A DNA stretch of 64,000 bases from Nocardioides sp. InS609-2. GTDB taxonomy: Bacteria; Actinomycetota; Actinomycetes; Propionibacteriales; Nocardioidaceae. Position numbers and translations under genes: made by a program. Location: NCBI RefSeq assembly GCF_023208195.1, contig NZ_CP060034.1:4154001-4218000 (forward strand), given 5' to 3'. Below, one piece after another: positions 35,040-44,038 of this stretch; position 1 is the stretch's first letter, and each line of letters starts with the position of its first letter. The notes beneath the pieces are model-generated. The model had not been told where the DNA came from. It saw only the letters and a list, made by a program, of their open reading frames with translations, and did not search any database.

Positions 35040-35054
35040 TACCCCGCAGGGGTA
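35040..35054 (+). promoter_or_regulatory. CsoR-type operator outside the island
   Basis: TACCCCGCAGGGGTA, with the same TACCCC-N3-GGGGTA architecture as the ATPase operator at 23554. It ends 22 bp before ATG 35077. Confidence 0.6.
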
Positions 35055-35076
35055 TGAGGCGTGAGAGGTTGGTCGC

Positions 35077-35682
35077 ATGTCGAATCGTCGTCTCGCCGTC
35101 GCGCTGGTGGCTGTGCTCGTCGGCCTCCTGCCAGCCGGCCCAGCCGCGGCCGGAGTGGTGACCGTCCGGTCGTTCTCCTTCGCCGACGCTGTCCCGGACG
35201 TGAAGTTCGGCGTCGCCGACGCCGACGGCCTCCGGCGGACCGAGGTCGAGCTGAAGCGCACCGTGGTGTCGCACCTGCTCGTCCGCCGCGACCACAAGCT
35301 CCGCGTTCGGGTGCAGATCAAGCGGGTCCAGCCGACCGATGCCACCTACCGGCAGGGGCTGGTCGTCGAGGCGTGGCGGGCGCCGAAGGGCAATCCTCCG
35401 CGTCTGATCGCCTACGCCGTCGTGTTCGAGCGCAGCGGCGGCGTGACGGCCGTCCGGCCCGACGGTGCGACCACGCGCTGCCCGCGCGCACGTCGTACGC
35501 GCAATGTCGCGAGAAGCTCCCTCGATGTGACCATGCCGGCCGCCTGCCTGCGGCTGCGCGGCCGGGTGAAGCTGGTCGCGGTGACCTACCTCGACTCGTA
35601 CGGCGCCGCCGGCTGGGGCCGCGCGGCGGAGGACAGGTCGGTGCTGTCGAAGGCCCTGCTGTACCCGCGCAGGCTGCGCTGA
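35077..35682 (+). CDS. Secreted protein of unknown function
   Basis: 201 aa. A Sec signal peptide ends near AGPAAAG (about 25). The mature part is basic and beta-rich (SFADAVPDVKFGVADADGLR, RRDHKLRVRVQIKRV), with two Cys likely to form a disulfide (TRCPRARR and AACLRL). ATG 35077 follows GAGAGG. The CsoR-like operator upstream suggests metal control, although the protein has no metal-rich segment. Its TGA abuts the convergent SDR stop (TGATCA). Confidence 0.75.
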   Translation: MSNRRLAVALVAVLVGLLPAGPAAAGVVTVRSFSFADAVPDVKFGVADADGLRRTEVELKRTVVSHLLVRRDHKLRVRVQIKRVQPTDATYRQGLVVEAWRAPKGNPPRLIAYAVVFERSGGVTAVRPDGATTRCPRARRTRNVARSSLDVTMPAACLRLRGRVKLVAVTYLDSYGAAGWGRAAEDRSVLSKALLYPRRLR

Positions 35683-36444
35683 TCAGCTGATCGTCATGCC
35701 ACCGTCGACCGGGAGTGTCTGACCGGTGATGTAGCCGGCAGCGGCCGAGGCGAGGAACACCACGGTCGCGGCCAACTCGGCCGGGTCGCCCTGGCGCCGC
35801 GCCGGCACCCGCTTCATCGCGAGGTCGAGGTAGCCGTCGGGGTAGGTGTCGGTCATCTCGGACTCGAAGAAGCCCGGCGCGATCGAGTTGACGCGGATGC
35901 CCTTGCGCTCGGTCCACTGTGAGGCGAGGTCGCGGGTGAGACCGTTGAGCCCGGCCTTGGAGGCGGAGTACGCCGCCTGCGGGAGGCCGCCGGTAGTGAT
36001 ACCTAGCACCGAGGAGATGTTGATGATCGACGAGCCGGGCTGCATGATGCGGCCGCACGCCTGGGCCATCCAGTAGCAACCGTTGAGGTTGACGTCGATG
36101 ACGCGGCGGAACTCGTCGGGCTGCTCGCGGGTGGCGGGCACCGCGGTGCCGATGCCGGCGTTGTTGACCAGCACGTCCACCCGGCCGAACTCCGCCATGG
36201 CCGCATCGACGAGCGACTGGCAGTCATCGACGGACGCGACGTCGGTGGCGACGGTGAGCACCCGGCGACCGGCGGCCCGCACCAGCTCGGCGGTCTGCTC
36301 GAGCCGGTCGACGCGGCGGGCGCCGAGCACCACGTGGGCGCCGGCCTCAGCCAGGCCCTTCGCGAAGGCCACGCCCAGGCCGCTGGAGGCGCCGGTGACG
36401 ATGGCGACCTTGTCGTCGAGACGGAACATGTCAGGGACGGTCAT
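35683..36444 (-). CDS. Short-chain dehydrogenase/reductase
   Basis: 253 aa classical SDR. The NAD(P) motif TGASSGLGVAFAKG, NNAG, catalytic Ser in NISSVLG and YSASK (Tyr and Lys) are all present. The C-terminal GQTLPVDGGMTIS is typical of FabG-like members. GAGGAGATCAG precedes ATG 36444. The substrate cannot be told. It overlaps a short upstream ORF by ATGA. Confidence 0.93.
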   Translation of the reverse strand: MTVPDMFRLDDKVAIVTGASSGLGVAFAKGLAEAGAHVVLGARRVDRLEQTAELVRAAGRRVLTVATDVASVDDCQSLVDAAMAEFGRVDVLVNNAGIGTAVPATREQPDEFRRVIDVNLNGCYWMAQACGRIMQPGSSIINISSVLGITTGGLPQAAYSASKAGLNGLTRDLASQWTERKGIRVNSIAPGFFESEMTDTYPDGYLDLAMKRVPARRQGDPAELAATVVFLASAAAGYITGQTLPVDGGMTIS

Positions 36445-36575
36445 CTGATCTCCTCGGGTGGTCCCACATCGGGTGGTGATGGTCGAAGGGCTCCAGGACG
36501 GTGCCGCCGAAGCGCGCCTCGGCTGCCCAGCAGATCGACGTCGCAGCACTCGCAGTTGGGACGCAGTTGCAGCAC
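36441..36575 (-). CDS. Short ORF, DUF1272-like N-terminus, coupled to SDR
   Basis: 44 codons from GTG 36575. The first 15, VLQLRPNCECCDVDL, match the start of the DUF1272 zinc-ribbon family. The remainder is Arg/Pro-rich and unlike it, so this is probably a truncated relic. A TAGAGT box lies 7 nt upstream of the GTG, and its stop overlaps the SDR start (ATGA). It may now serve as a coupling ORF for SDR translation. Confidence 0.4.
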   Translation of the reverse strand: MLQLRPNCECCDVDLLGSRGALRRHRPGALRPSPPDVGPPEEIR

Positions 36576-36705
36576 GCCCAGCACTCTAGGTGCTGACGAC
36601 GGGGCAGATGTCGGCCAGGGACTGACCGACACATCCCCTGACCACACCCTGACTCCACCCCGAGAACCCTTGGGCCGCGTCGTACGCCGTGGTTGAGTTG
36701 TCGTC

Positions 36706-37089
36706 ATGAGTGAGAACCCGTACGCCACCGCACCCGCTTCCGTCTCACCCGGCGAGGAGCGGACCCTCGGCGCCGTCGCGCACGCCGTGCCCCTCGTCGC
36801 GATGGTGGTCAGCGCCGGCCTGCTGGGCTTCGTCGGCTCGCTGGTGATTTACCTGCTCTACAAGGACCGCGGCCCGTTCGTCCGGGCGCACGCGGCCAAC
36901 TCGCTGAACGTGCAGATCATCACCGGCATCGTGCTGCTGATCTCGATCCCGCTGATGTTCGTGCTGATCGGCTTCGTGACGTACGGCGTCGCGCTGGTCG
37001 TCGCGTTCGTGCTGCACCTGCTGGGCGCCCTCAAGGCGCACCGCGGGGAGTGGTGGAACCCGCCGATGACGCCGCGGTTCGTGCGGTAA
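36706..37089 (+). CDS. DUF4870 membrane protein
   Basis: 127 aa. After a 15-residue polar start (PYATAPASVS), EERTLGAVAHAVPLVAMV begins the DUF4870 domain with three to four membrane segments. FVRAHAANSLNVQI is the family hallmark. It ends with a cytosolic PMTPRFVR. Function unknown. It is just upstream of the leuS leader region, which has its own promoter. Confidence 0.9.
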   Translation: MSENPYATAPASVSPGEERTLGAVAHAVPLVAMVVSAGLLGFVGSLVIYLLYKDRGPFVRAHAANSLNVQIITGIVLLISIPLMFVLIGFVTYGVALVVAFVLHLLGALKAHRGEWWNPPMTPRFVR

Positions 37090-37118
37090 CCGGGAAGGCA
37101 GTCGGGGAGCAGGCGCGG

Positions 37119-37124
37119 TAGCAT
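37119..37124 (+). promoter_or_regulatory. Leaderless -10 box of the leuS leader
   Basis: TAGCAT, then 6 nt (GAGTTC), then ATG 37131. The leader transcript should start at the leader peptide's own ATG. Confidence 0.6.
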
Positions 37125-37130
37125 GAGTTC

Positions 37131-37157
37131 ATGACGCAGCGCCTGCTCCTTACCTAG
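37131..37157 (+). CDS. leuS leader peptide (MTQRLLLT)
   Basis: ATG ACG CAG CGC CTG CTC CTT ACC TAG encodes 8 residues with three successive Leu codons, including CTT, which is rare in this GC-rich DNA. It sits between a promoter and a terminator upstream of leuS. Leu codons in a leader of a leucyl-tRNA synthetase gene are what ribosome-mediated attenuation needs: stalling when charged tRNA-Leu is short. Confidence 0.7.
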   Translation: MTQRLLLT

Positions 37158-37213
37158 CCGCATCGACAAGCACACATCGATGCGGCTGCCCCTCGTCTCC
37201 GAGGGGCTTTTTT
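37156..37213 (+). promoter_or_regulatory. leuS attenuator: pause hairpin plus intrinsic terminator
   Basis: An 11-bp stem AGCCGCATCGA (37156-37166)/TCGATGCGGCT (37177-37187) starts inside the leader stop codon. It is followed at once by GCCCCTCG (37188-37195)/CGAGGGGC (37200-37207) and TTTTTT (37208-37213), a textbook intrinsic terminator 57 nt before leuS. I could not identify the antiterminator pairing. Confidence 0.8.
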
Positions 37214-37269
37214 GTGCCCTGACCGCCCCAGAGAATCAACGCCGCAGCGCAGCACACGAAGGACATGAG

Positions 37270-39738
37270 ATGAGCGAGCGAGACGAGCACCAGTCGTACG
37301 ACGTGGCGGAGGTCGAGGCCCGCTGGCAGCCCGTCTGGGAAGAGCTGCAGCCCTTCGCCGCCGACGACGCGAGCCCGCGTGAGAAGCGCTATGCGCTGAC
37401 GATGTTCCCGTACCCGAGCGGTGACCTGCACATGGGTCACGCCGAGGTCACCGCCCTGCACGACGTGATCGCTCGCTACTGGTGGCAGCGCGGCTACGAG
37501 GTGCTGAACCCGATGGGCTGGGACTCCTTCGGACTGCCCGCCGAGAACGCCGCGATCCGGGGCGGCGAGCACCCCGCGACGTACACATATGCCAACATCG
37601 AGACGCAGTTCGAGTCGTTCAAGAAGTACGCCGTGTCGTTCGACTGGTCGCGCCGGCTGCACACCTCCGACCCGGAGTACTACCGCTGGACTCAGTGGCT
37701 GTTCCTGAAGCTGCGCGAGCGCGGGCTGGCCTACCGCAAGAACAGCCCGGTCAACTGGTGCCCCAACGACCAGACGGTGCTGGCCAACGAGCAGGTCGTC
37801 GACGGCATGTGCGAGCGCTGCGGTGCCGAGGTGACCAAGCGCGAGCTGACGCAGTGGTACTTCCGAACCACGGAGTACGCCCAGGAGCTGCTGGACGGCC
37901 TGGACGACCTGCAGCCCACCTGGTCCGACAAGGTCATCAACGCGCAGCGCAACTGGATCGGCCGTTCCGAGGGCGCCCACGTCGACTTCGTCGTGGCAGG
38001 CCGCGACGAACCGGTCACGGTCTACACCACGCGTCCCGACACACTGTTCGGCGCGACCTTCATGGTCGTGGCAGCCGACGCCGCGCTGGCTGGTGAGCTG
38101 GTCACCGACGAGCAGCGTCCCGCGCTGGACGACTACCTGGTCGAGGTCCGCAAGGAGACCGAGATGAACCGGTTGTCGACCGACCGGCCCAAGACCGGTG
38201 TCTTCCTGGGCGTGCACGCGACCAACCCGCTGACCGGCACGGCCATCCCCGTGTACGCCGCCGACTACGTGCTGGCCGACTACGGCACCGGCGCCATCAT
38301 GGCCGTCCCCGGCCAGGACCAGCGCGACTGGGAGTTCGCGAAGGCCTTCGACCTGCCGGTCATCCGGACGGTCGAGCCGCCGGCCGACTGGGAGGGCGAC
38401 GCGTTCACCGGCGACGGCCCGGCGATCAACTCCGCCAACGACGAGATCGACCTGTCCGGCCTGGGGGTCACCGAGGCGAAGTCCACGACGATCGCCTTCC
38501 TGGAGCGTCAGGGGCTGGGTCGCGGCACCGTCAACTTCCGGCTGCGTGACTGGCTGCTGTCGCGCCAGCGCTACTGGGGTGCGCCGATCCCGATCATCCA
38601 CTGCCCGGTCGACGGGGAGGTGCCGGTGCCCGAGGACCAGCTGCCCGTCGAGCTGCCCGAGCTGCGCGGTGCCGACCTGAAGCCCAAGGGGACCTCCCCG
38701 CTGGGAGCGGCCACCGAGTGGGTCAACGTGACCTGCCCGGTGTGTGGTGGGCCGGCCCTGCGCGACACCGACACGATGGACACGTTCGTCGACTCCTCGT
38801 GGTACTTCCTGCGCTACCTGTCTCCCCACGACAACACCCAGGCGTTCGACTCCGCGCTGGCCGAGATGTGGGGCCCGTGCGACCTGTACATCGGCGGCGA
38901 CGAGCATGCCGTCATGCACCTGCTGTACGCGCGGTTCTTCACCAAGGCCCTGCGCGACATGGGTCTGATCTCCTGGGGTGAGCCGTTCTCGGCGTACCTG
39001 AGCCAGGGCAAGGTCATCAACAACGGCCGCAAGATGAGCAAGTCGCTGGGCAACGGCGTCAGTCTGGGGGACCAACTGGCGGAGTTCGGCGTGGACGCGG
39101 TGCGGCTGACCCTGGTCTTCGCGAGCCCGCCCGAGGACAACATCGACTGGGCCGACATGTCGCCGGCCGGTTCGCTGCGCTTCCTGCAGCGTGCCTGGCG
39201 GCTGTCCGGTGACGTCGCCTCTGCTGCTGGTACGTCGCCCGACGGCGGCGACGTCACACTGCGCAAGGTCACCCACAAGACCGTGCACGAGGGCGGGGAG
39301 CTGGTCGAGGGCCACCGCTTCAACGTGATGGTGGCCCGGGTGATGGAGCTGGTCAACGCCACCCGCAAGGCCATCGACTCCGGCTGCGGACCTGCCGACC
39401 CCGCCGTGCGCGAGGCCGTCGAGACGGTCGCGATCATGCTGTCGCTGGTGGCGCCGTACACCGCGGAGGAGATGTGGTCGCGGCTGGGCCACGAGCCCAC
39501 CGTCGCGCGCGCCGGCTGGCCGGTCGTCGACGAGGCGCTGTTGGTCGAGGAATCCGTGACCGCCGTCGTACAGGTGCGTGGCAAGGTGCGCGCCCGCCTG
39601 GAGGTCTCGCCCGACATCAGTGAGGCCGACCTGGAGGCGGCTGCCATGGCCGACCCAGCGGTGGTGCGGGCGATCGACGGCGCCGAGGTGCGCAAGGTCA
39701 TCGTGCGGGCGCCCAAGCTGGTCAACATCGTCGTCTAG
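37270..39738 (+). CDS. leuS: Leucyl-tRNA synthetase
   Basis: 822 aa class Ia synthetase. The HIGH motif is HMGH at 54-57 ([11 protein letters not shown]), and KMSKS is exact at 588-592. The CP1 editing domain is present ([15 protein letters not shown]). ATG 37270 follows GAAGGA; the frame is open from 37180, but that part lies in the attenuator. Expression is probably set by charged tRNA-Leu through the leader. Confidence 0.98.
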   Translation: MSERDEHQSYDVAEVEARWQPVWEELQPFAADDASPREKRYALTMFPYPSGDLHMGHAEVTALHDVIARYWWQRGYEVLNPMGWDSFGLPAENAAIRGGEHPATYTYANIETQFESFKKYAVSFDWSRRLHTSDPEYYRWTQWLFLKLRERGLAYRKNSPVNWCPNDQTVLANEQVVDGMCERCGAEVTKRELTQWYFRTTEYAQELLDGLDDLQPTWSDKVINAQRNWIGRSEGAHVDFVVAGRDEPVTVYTTRPDTLFGATFMVVAADAALAGELVTDEQRPALDDYLVEVRKETEMNRLSTDRPKTGVFLGVHATNPLTGTAIPVYAADYVLADYGTGAIMAVPGQDQRDWEFAKAFDLPVIRTVEPPADWEGDAFTGDGPAINSANDEIDLSGLGVTEAKSTTIAFLERQGLGRGTVNFRLRDWLLSRQRYWGAPIPIIHCPVDGEVPVPEDQLPVELPELRGADLKPKGTSPLGAATEWVNVTCPVCGGPALRDTDTMDTFVDSSWYFLRYLSPHDNTQAFDSALAEMWGPCDLYIGGDEHAVMHLLYARFFTKALRDMGLISWGEPFSAYLSQGKVINNGRKMSKSLGNGVSLGDQLAEFGVDAVRLTLVFASPPEDNIDWADMSPAGSLRFLQRAWRLSGDVASAAGTSPDGGDVTLRKVTHKTVHEGGELVEGHRFNVMVARVMELVNATRKAIDSGCGPADPAVREAVETVAIMLSLVAPYTAEEMWSRLGHEPTVARAGWPVVDEALLVEESVTAVVQVRGKVRARLEVSPDISEADLEAAAMADPAVVRAIDGAEVRKVIVRAPKLVNIVV

Positions 39739-39754
39739 CAAGACGCTCGGCGAC

Positions 39755-39760
39755 TAGGGT
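39755..39760 (+). promoter_or_regulatory. Leaderless -10 box of degV
   Basis: TAGGGT, then 6 nt, then ATG 39767. Confidence 0.6.
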
Positions 39761-39766
39761 GCGGCC

Positions 39767-40630
39767 ATGCCAACGCGCACCCTGGTCGTCACCGACTCGA
39801 CGGCCAGCCTGACCCCCGACATCGCTGCTGCCCACGGCATCGTGGTGGTGCCGTTGCAGGTCGTGATCGGCGCCAAGGTGTACGACGAGGGAGCGGGCGG
39901 CGCGACTCCCGAGCTGGTCGCCGAGGCACTGAAGGCGTTCGTGCCGGTGTCGACGTCGCGACCGGCGCCCGCGGTGCTGCTCGACGTCTACGAGAAGGGG
40001 GCGGCCGACGGGTTCTCGGCGGTCGTCTCGGTGCACCTGTCGGGCGAGATGAGTGGCACGTTCGAGTCGGCGCAGCTGGCCGCCCGGCAGGCGTCGATCC
40101 CGGTGCACGCGGTCGACAGCAGGCAGGTGGGGGTGGCGACCGGATTCGCTGCGATCTCGGCTGCCGACGTACTCGCAGGCGGGGGGAGTGCCGAGCTCGC
40201 TGCGGAAACTGCGCGCGAGCGGGCGGCGCTGTCGTCGTCGTTCTTCTACGTGGACACGCTGGAGTACCTCCGACGGGGTGGCCGCATCGGCGCCGCGGCG
40301 GCGCTGCTCGGAGGAGCGCTCTCGGTCAAACCGTTGCTGAAGATCGAGGACGGCAAGGTCGCCAACCTCGAGCGGGTCCGCACCGCGACCCGCGCGCTGG
40401 CCCGGCTGGAGGACCTCGTGGTCGAGGCTGCGGGGGACCAGCAGGTCGACATCTCGGTGGCCCACCTGGCCAGCGCCGACCGGGCCGGCCAGCTCGCCGC
40501 CAGGCTGACCGAACGGCTGGCCGAGCAGCTCGGCGGACGCGAGGTCTGGTGCGGCGAGCTGGGCGCCGTCCTGGGCGCGCACGTCGGCCCGGGCATGGTC
40601 GCGGCGTGTGTGGCGCCCCGGCTGGAGTGA
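39767..40630 (+). CDS. degV: DegV family fatty-acid-binding protein
   Basis: 287 aa. The family start LVVTDSTASLTPDIA is clear, followed by STSRPAPA, SVHLSGEMSGTFESA, DSRQVGVATGF and EYLRRGGRIG. DegV/FakB proteins hold a fatty acid for phosphorylation by FakA; no fakA-like gene is in view. It has its own leaderless promoter, then comEA and comEC follow after a repeat-containing gap. Confidence 0.94.
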   Translation: MPTRTLVVTDSTASLTPDIAAAHGIVVVPLQVVIGAKVYDEGAGGATPELVAEALKAFVPVSTSRPAPAVLLDVYEKGAADGFSAVVSVHLSGEMSGTFESAQLAARQASIPVHAVDSRQVGVATGFAAISAADVLAGGGSAELAAETARERAALSSSFFYVDTLEYLRRGGRIGAAAALLGGALSVKPLLKIEDGKVANLERVRTATRALARLEDLVVEAAGDQQVDISVAHLASADRAGQLAARLTERLAEQLGGREVWCGELGAVLGAHVGPGMVAACVAPRLE

Positions 40631-40661
40631 GGCTGAACCGTGCGCGCGAGCCAGCGATCCT

Positions 40662-40771
40662 CGGAGGTCGAGTAGCGAGCGCCAGCGAGCGTATCGAGAC
40701 CCGTATCGCGACCCTGCTCTGAAGCGGGTCTCGATACGCCCGCTTGTTCCTCGCGGGCTGCTCGACCACCG
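40662..40771. repeat. REP-like inverted repeat between degV and comEA
   Basis: GGTCGAGTAGCGAGC...GTATCGAGACCCG (40666-40703) faces CGGGTCTCGATACGC (40725-40739) and GCTGCTCGACCACCG (40757-40771). The arms pair imperfectly over about 40 nt. The motif GTATCGAGACC/GGTCTCGATAC is the kind of dispersed palindrome seen in Nocardioides intergenic regions. Confidence 0.65.
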
Positions 40772-40852
40772 AGTTGGCGGGGAACGTGCGCTCCCTGGCG
40801 GGGTTATCCACAGGCGGCCGGTTCGGGGTCGCGGGCTGGGGGCGGATGTTCC

Positions 40853-40858
40853 TAGGGT
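40853..40858 (+). promoter_or_regulatory. Leaderless -10 box of comEA
   Basis: TAGGGT, then 6 nt, then ATG 40865. Confidence 0.6.
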
Positions 40859-40864
40859 CGAGGC

Positions 40865-41749
40865 ATGCGCAGTCGACGCCCGAGCCCCGAGCACCAGGAA
40901 GCCGTGACCCGGCGGCTGGCGCTGCTGTCCGCCGAGCTGGCGACGGTGCGGCCCGGGGCTGACGGCGAGCCGGAGCATGCGCACACGCGCATCCGGGATG
41001 TGCCCGACTCCGTCGATTCCTTCGATAGCGAGCCGCTGGTGCCGATCGTGCCGGTGCCGGGGCGACATGCCCGCCCAGGGTTGCGCGCCACGCTCGCCGA
41101 CCTGGTGCCCGAGACGCTGCGCGGGCGGGTGTCGATCGGTCAGGGCGCCGTCACGGTGGTGGCGCTGGTGCTGTGTGCCGCCCTCGCCCTGACCTGCTGG
41201 TGGCTGGTCCGGTCCGACCCGGAGGAGGTCGCGGCGCCCCAGGTGGCCGCGCCGCTGATCGACGTGCCTTCATCCGAGCCGCTCGTCGAGTCGCCCGCCG
41301 TGGCCGTGTCTGGCGAGGCGTCGACCGAGGTCACCGTCGACGTGGCCGGCAAGGTGCGCCGCCCCGGCATCGCCGTGCTCCCTGCCGGGTCGCGGGTCAT
41401 CGACGCGCTCAAGGCGGCCGGTGGTGCTCGACGCGGCATCGACCTGACGTCGCTCAACCTGGCACGCCCACTCGTCGACGGGGAGCAGGTGCTGGTGGGT
41501 GTCGCCGTGGTGCCTGGCACCGCTGCGGCCACCGAGCCCGGCGTCACCGACCCGGGCGCGCTCGTCAACATCAACACCGCCGACCAGGCCACGCTCGAGA
41601 CGCTGCCCGGCGTCGGCCCGGTGACCGCCGAGTCGATCATCGGCTGGCGCTCCGAGCACGGAGGATTCACCGCGGTCGACGAACTGCTCGAGGTCGACGG
41701 CATCGGCGACGCGACCCTCGAGCAGCTCGCCCCGCACGTGACGATCTGA
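40865..41749 (+). CDS. comEA: ComEA-like DNA-binding competence protein
   Basis: 294 aa. A roughly 85-residue cytoplasmic start is followed by one membrane segment (VVALVLCAALALTCWWLV), an SLBB-like domain (VTVDVAGKVRRPGIAVLPAG) and a C-terminal helix-hairpin-helix domain (NINTADQATLETLPGVGPVT) that binds DNA. It should receive incoming DNA for the ComEC channel. comEC begins 3 nt after its stop. Confidence 0.93.
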   Translation: MRSRRPSPEHQEAVTRRLALLSAELATVRPGADGEPEHAHTRIRDVPDSVDSFDSEPLVPIVPVPGRHARPGLRATLADLVPETLRGRVSIGQGAVTVVALVLCAALALTCWWLVRSDPEEVAAPQVAAPLIDVPSSEPLVESPAVAVSGEASTEVTVDVAGKVRRPGIAVLPAGSRVIDALKAAGGARRGIDLTSLNLARPLVDGEQVLVGVAVVPGTAAATEPGVTDPGALVNINTADQATLETLPGVGPVTAESIIGWRSEHGGFTAVDELLEVDGIGDATLEQLAPHVTI

Positions 41750-41752
41750 CCA

Positions 41753-44038
41753 GTGGCGTTCGTCGGGCGGGCGCGGGTGCCCGATCTGCGGATGCCGGCA
41801 CTCGGCCTCGCGGCCTGGGCCGGTGGGCTCGTCGGCGTGCTGCGGCCGGGCTGGCTGCCGGAGGTGGCGGCGCTGCTCGTCGTGGTGGCCGGGCTCGTCG
41901 CCTGGCGTCGGCCCAGCGGTCTGCGCACGTGGCTCGTGTTGGCGTTCGTGGTGCTGGCCGTGGCAGGGGTGGCCACGCTCCGCGGTGAACGGGTCGGCGG
42001 GGGACCGGTCGCCGCCCTCGCCGACGAGGGCGCGGTGGTCACGGCCACGGTCCGGGTGACGTCCGACCCGCGCACGAGCGAGGGCCGCTTCGCGTCGTAC
42101 GTCGTGGTGCGCGGGCGGGTGACCGAGGTGACCGGCCGGGGTCGCACCTGGCGCGTCGACAGCCCGACGGTCGTCATCGGCGACGCCGAGTGGACCGACG
42201 TGACGCTCGGGTCCACGGTGCGGGCGTCCGGCCGGCTCGGGCCCGCAGACGGCGACGCGGCCGCCGTACTCTCCGCGCGCGGAACGCCGGAGACGATCGG
42301 GCGTCCCGACGTGTGGTGGCGAGGGGCTGCGGCGGTGCGGGCGTCCATGCGGGCCGCCGTCGAGCCTCGATCCGCGGAGGCGCAGGCGCTGGTGCCGGCC
42401 CTGGTCGTGGGTGACGACACTCGCGTGGATGATGCGTTGGCTTCCGACTTCCGCACCACCGGGCTCACCCACCTGCTCGCGGTGAGCGGCACCAACCTGA
42501 CCCTGTTGGTCGGGTTTCTCGTGCTGTTCGCGCGTTGGCTGGGCGTGCGCGGGCGCTGGATCAGGGTGGTCGCGGCGCTGGGCATCGTCGGGTTCGTGCT
42601 GCTCGCCCGCACCGAGCCGAGCGTGCTGAGGGCTGCGGTGATGGGTGCGGTCGGCCTGATGGCGATGGGGTCCAACGGGCGCGAGCAGGGGTCGCGGGCG
42701 CTCGGTGTCGCGGTCGTCCTGCTCCTGTTGATCGACCCGTGGCTGGCGACCACTGCGGGGTTCACGCTATCGGTGCTCGCCACCGCCGGCATCCTGTTCC
42801 TCGCGCCGGGGTGGCGCGATGCCATGTCGCGCTGGCTGCCCGGGTGGCTGGCGGCCGCGATCGCCATCCCGGCAGCCGCGCAGGTCGCCTGCACTCCGGT
42901 CGTTGCTGCGTTGTCGGGGCAGGTCAGCCTGGTGGCGGTGCTGGCCAACCTGCTGGCCGCGCCGGCGATCGCGCCGGCCACCGTGCTCGGCCTTGCCGGC
43001 GGTCTATTCGGTCTGATCTGGCTGCCGATCGGCCAGGTCGTTGCCGCCCCGGCCGCTTGGTGCGTCGGGTGGATCGTGGTGGTGGCCCGCCGGGGTGCCG
43101 CTCTGCCGACCGCCGCCCTCGACTGGAGCGCCGGACCGTGGTCACTCGCGCTGCTGACTGTGCTGACGGTCGCCGTGGTGGCGCTCGCGCCCCGGCTGTT
43201 GCGCTCGCCGGTGACGGGCGTCGGCTGTTGTGTCCTGCTCGTGGTGACCGTGCTGACCCGGCCACCCACGCCAGGCTGGCCGCCCGACGGCTGGGTCGTG
43301 GCCGCCTGCGACGTGGGGCAGGGCGACGCGCTGCTGCTGCGCGCCGGCCCCCGCTCGGCGGTCGTGGTCGACGCCGGGCCCGATGCCGCCGCGGTCGATG
43401 GTTGCCTGCGGCGGATGGACATCAAGGCGGTGCCGCTCGTGGTGATCACCCACTTCCATGCCGACCATGTCGACGGTCTGGCCGGGGTGCTGCGCGGCCG
43501 ATCGGTGGGGGAGGTGGTCGTGACCTCGCTGGCCGATCCACCCCAGGCAGTCGATGCAGTACGCCGGCTGGCGGAGGGCCGCGGCATCGAACCCGCCGTG
43601 ACCTCGTACGGCCGGGGGTGGCGGGTCGGCGACGTACGCCTCCAGGAGGTCTGGCCGGTGCCGGGCCTGCCCGACAACGGACCCAACGACGCCAGCGTGG
43701 TGCTCGTGGCTGAGGTCGGGGGAGTGCGCATCCTGCTCACCGGCGACGTCGAGCCAGACGCCCAGAGCCGGCTGGCCCGCACGCTTGCCGGGCTGCACGT
43801 CGACGTGCTGAAGGTGCCGCATCACGGCAGCCGCTACCAGGACCTGCCGTTCCTCACGAGCCTGGGCGCGCGGGTGGCGCTGGTGTCGGTGGGCGAGGAC
43901 AACGACTACGGCCATCCGGCGGCGGGCACGCTGGCCGCGCTGTCGGCCGCCGGCGCCCGCGTGCTGCGCACCGACGTCGACGGAGACCTCGTCGTGACGG
44001 TGCGCGACGGGCAGCTCGGCACCCTCACGGGCGACTGA
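41753..44038 (+). CDS. comEC: ComEC/Rec2 competence channel
   Basis: 761 aa from GTG 41753. N-terminal membrane segments and an OB-like region lead into the Competence domain (THLLAVSGTNLTLLVGFLVL), more membrane segments and a C-terminal metallo-beta-lactamase-like domain (THFHADHVDGLAG, LTGDVEPD, PHHGSRY). It is the inner-membrane channel for single-stranded DNA. It is operonic with comEA. Confidence 0.95.
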   Translation: MAFVGRARVPDLRMPALGLAAWAGGLVGVLRPGWLPEVAALLVVVAGLVAWRRPSGLRTWLVLAFVVLAVAGVATLRGERVGGGPVAALADEGAVVTATVRVTSDPRTSEGRFASYVVVRGRVTEVTGRGRTWRVDSPTVVIGDAEWTDVTLGSTVRASGRLGPADGDAAAVLSARGTPETIGRPDVWWRGAAAVRASMRAAVEPRSAEAQALVPALVVGDDTRVDDALASDFRTTGLTHLLAVSGTNLTLLVGFLVLFARWLGVRGRWIRVVAALGIVGFVLLARTEPSVLRAAVMGAVGLMAMGSNGREQGSRALGVAVVLLLLIDPWLATTAGFTLSVLATAGILFLAPGWRDAMSRWLPGWLAAAIAIPAAAQVACTPVVAALSGQVSLVAVLANLLAAPAIAPATVLGLAGGLFGLIWLPIGQVVAAPAAWCVGWIVVVARRGAALPTAALDWSAGPWSLALLTVLTVAVVALAPRLLRSPVTGVGCCVLLVVTVLTRPPTPGWPPDGWVVAACDVGQGDALLLRAGPRSAVVVDAGPDAAAVDGCLRRMDIKAVPLVVITHFHADHVDGLAGVLRGRSVGEVVVTSLADPPQAVDAVRRLAEGRGIEPAVTSYGRGWRVGDVRLQEVWPVPGLPDNGPNDASVVLVAEVGGVRILLTGDVEPDAQSRLARTLAGLHVDVLKVPHHGSRYQDLPFLTSLGARVALVSVGEDNDYGHPAAGTLAALSAAGARVLRTDVDGDLVVTVRDGQLGTLTGD

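Noticed and set aside
34833..35345. A minus-strand frame containing LNEARGLVTLIADKLEKN
   Set aside because: It looks locally helical but runs antisense to the secreted protein gene and has no start signal or known domain.
37150..39741. An 863-codon frame antisense to leuS
   Set aside because: LeuS on the plus strand is unmistakable; the antisense frame has no motif.
41140..43782. An 880-codon frame antisense to comEA and comEC, rich in Ser/Thr/Pro
   Set aside because: Composition is an artefact of antisense reading of GC-rich codons; the sense genes are clear.
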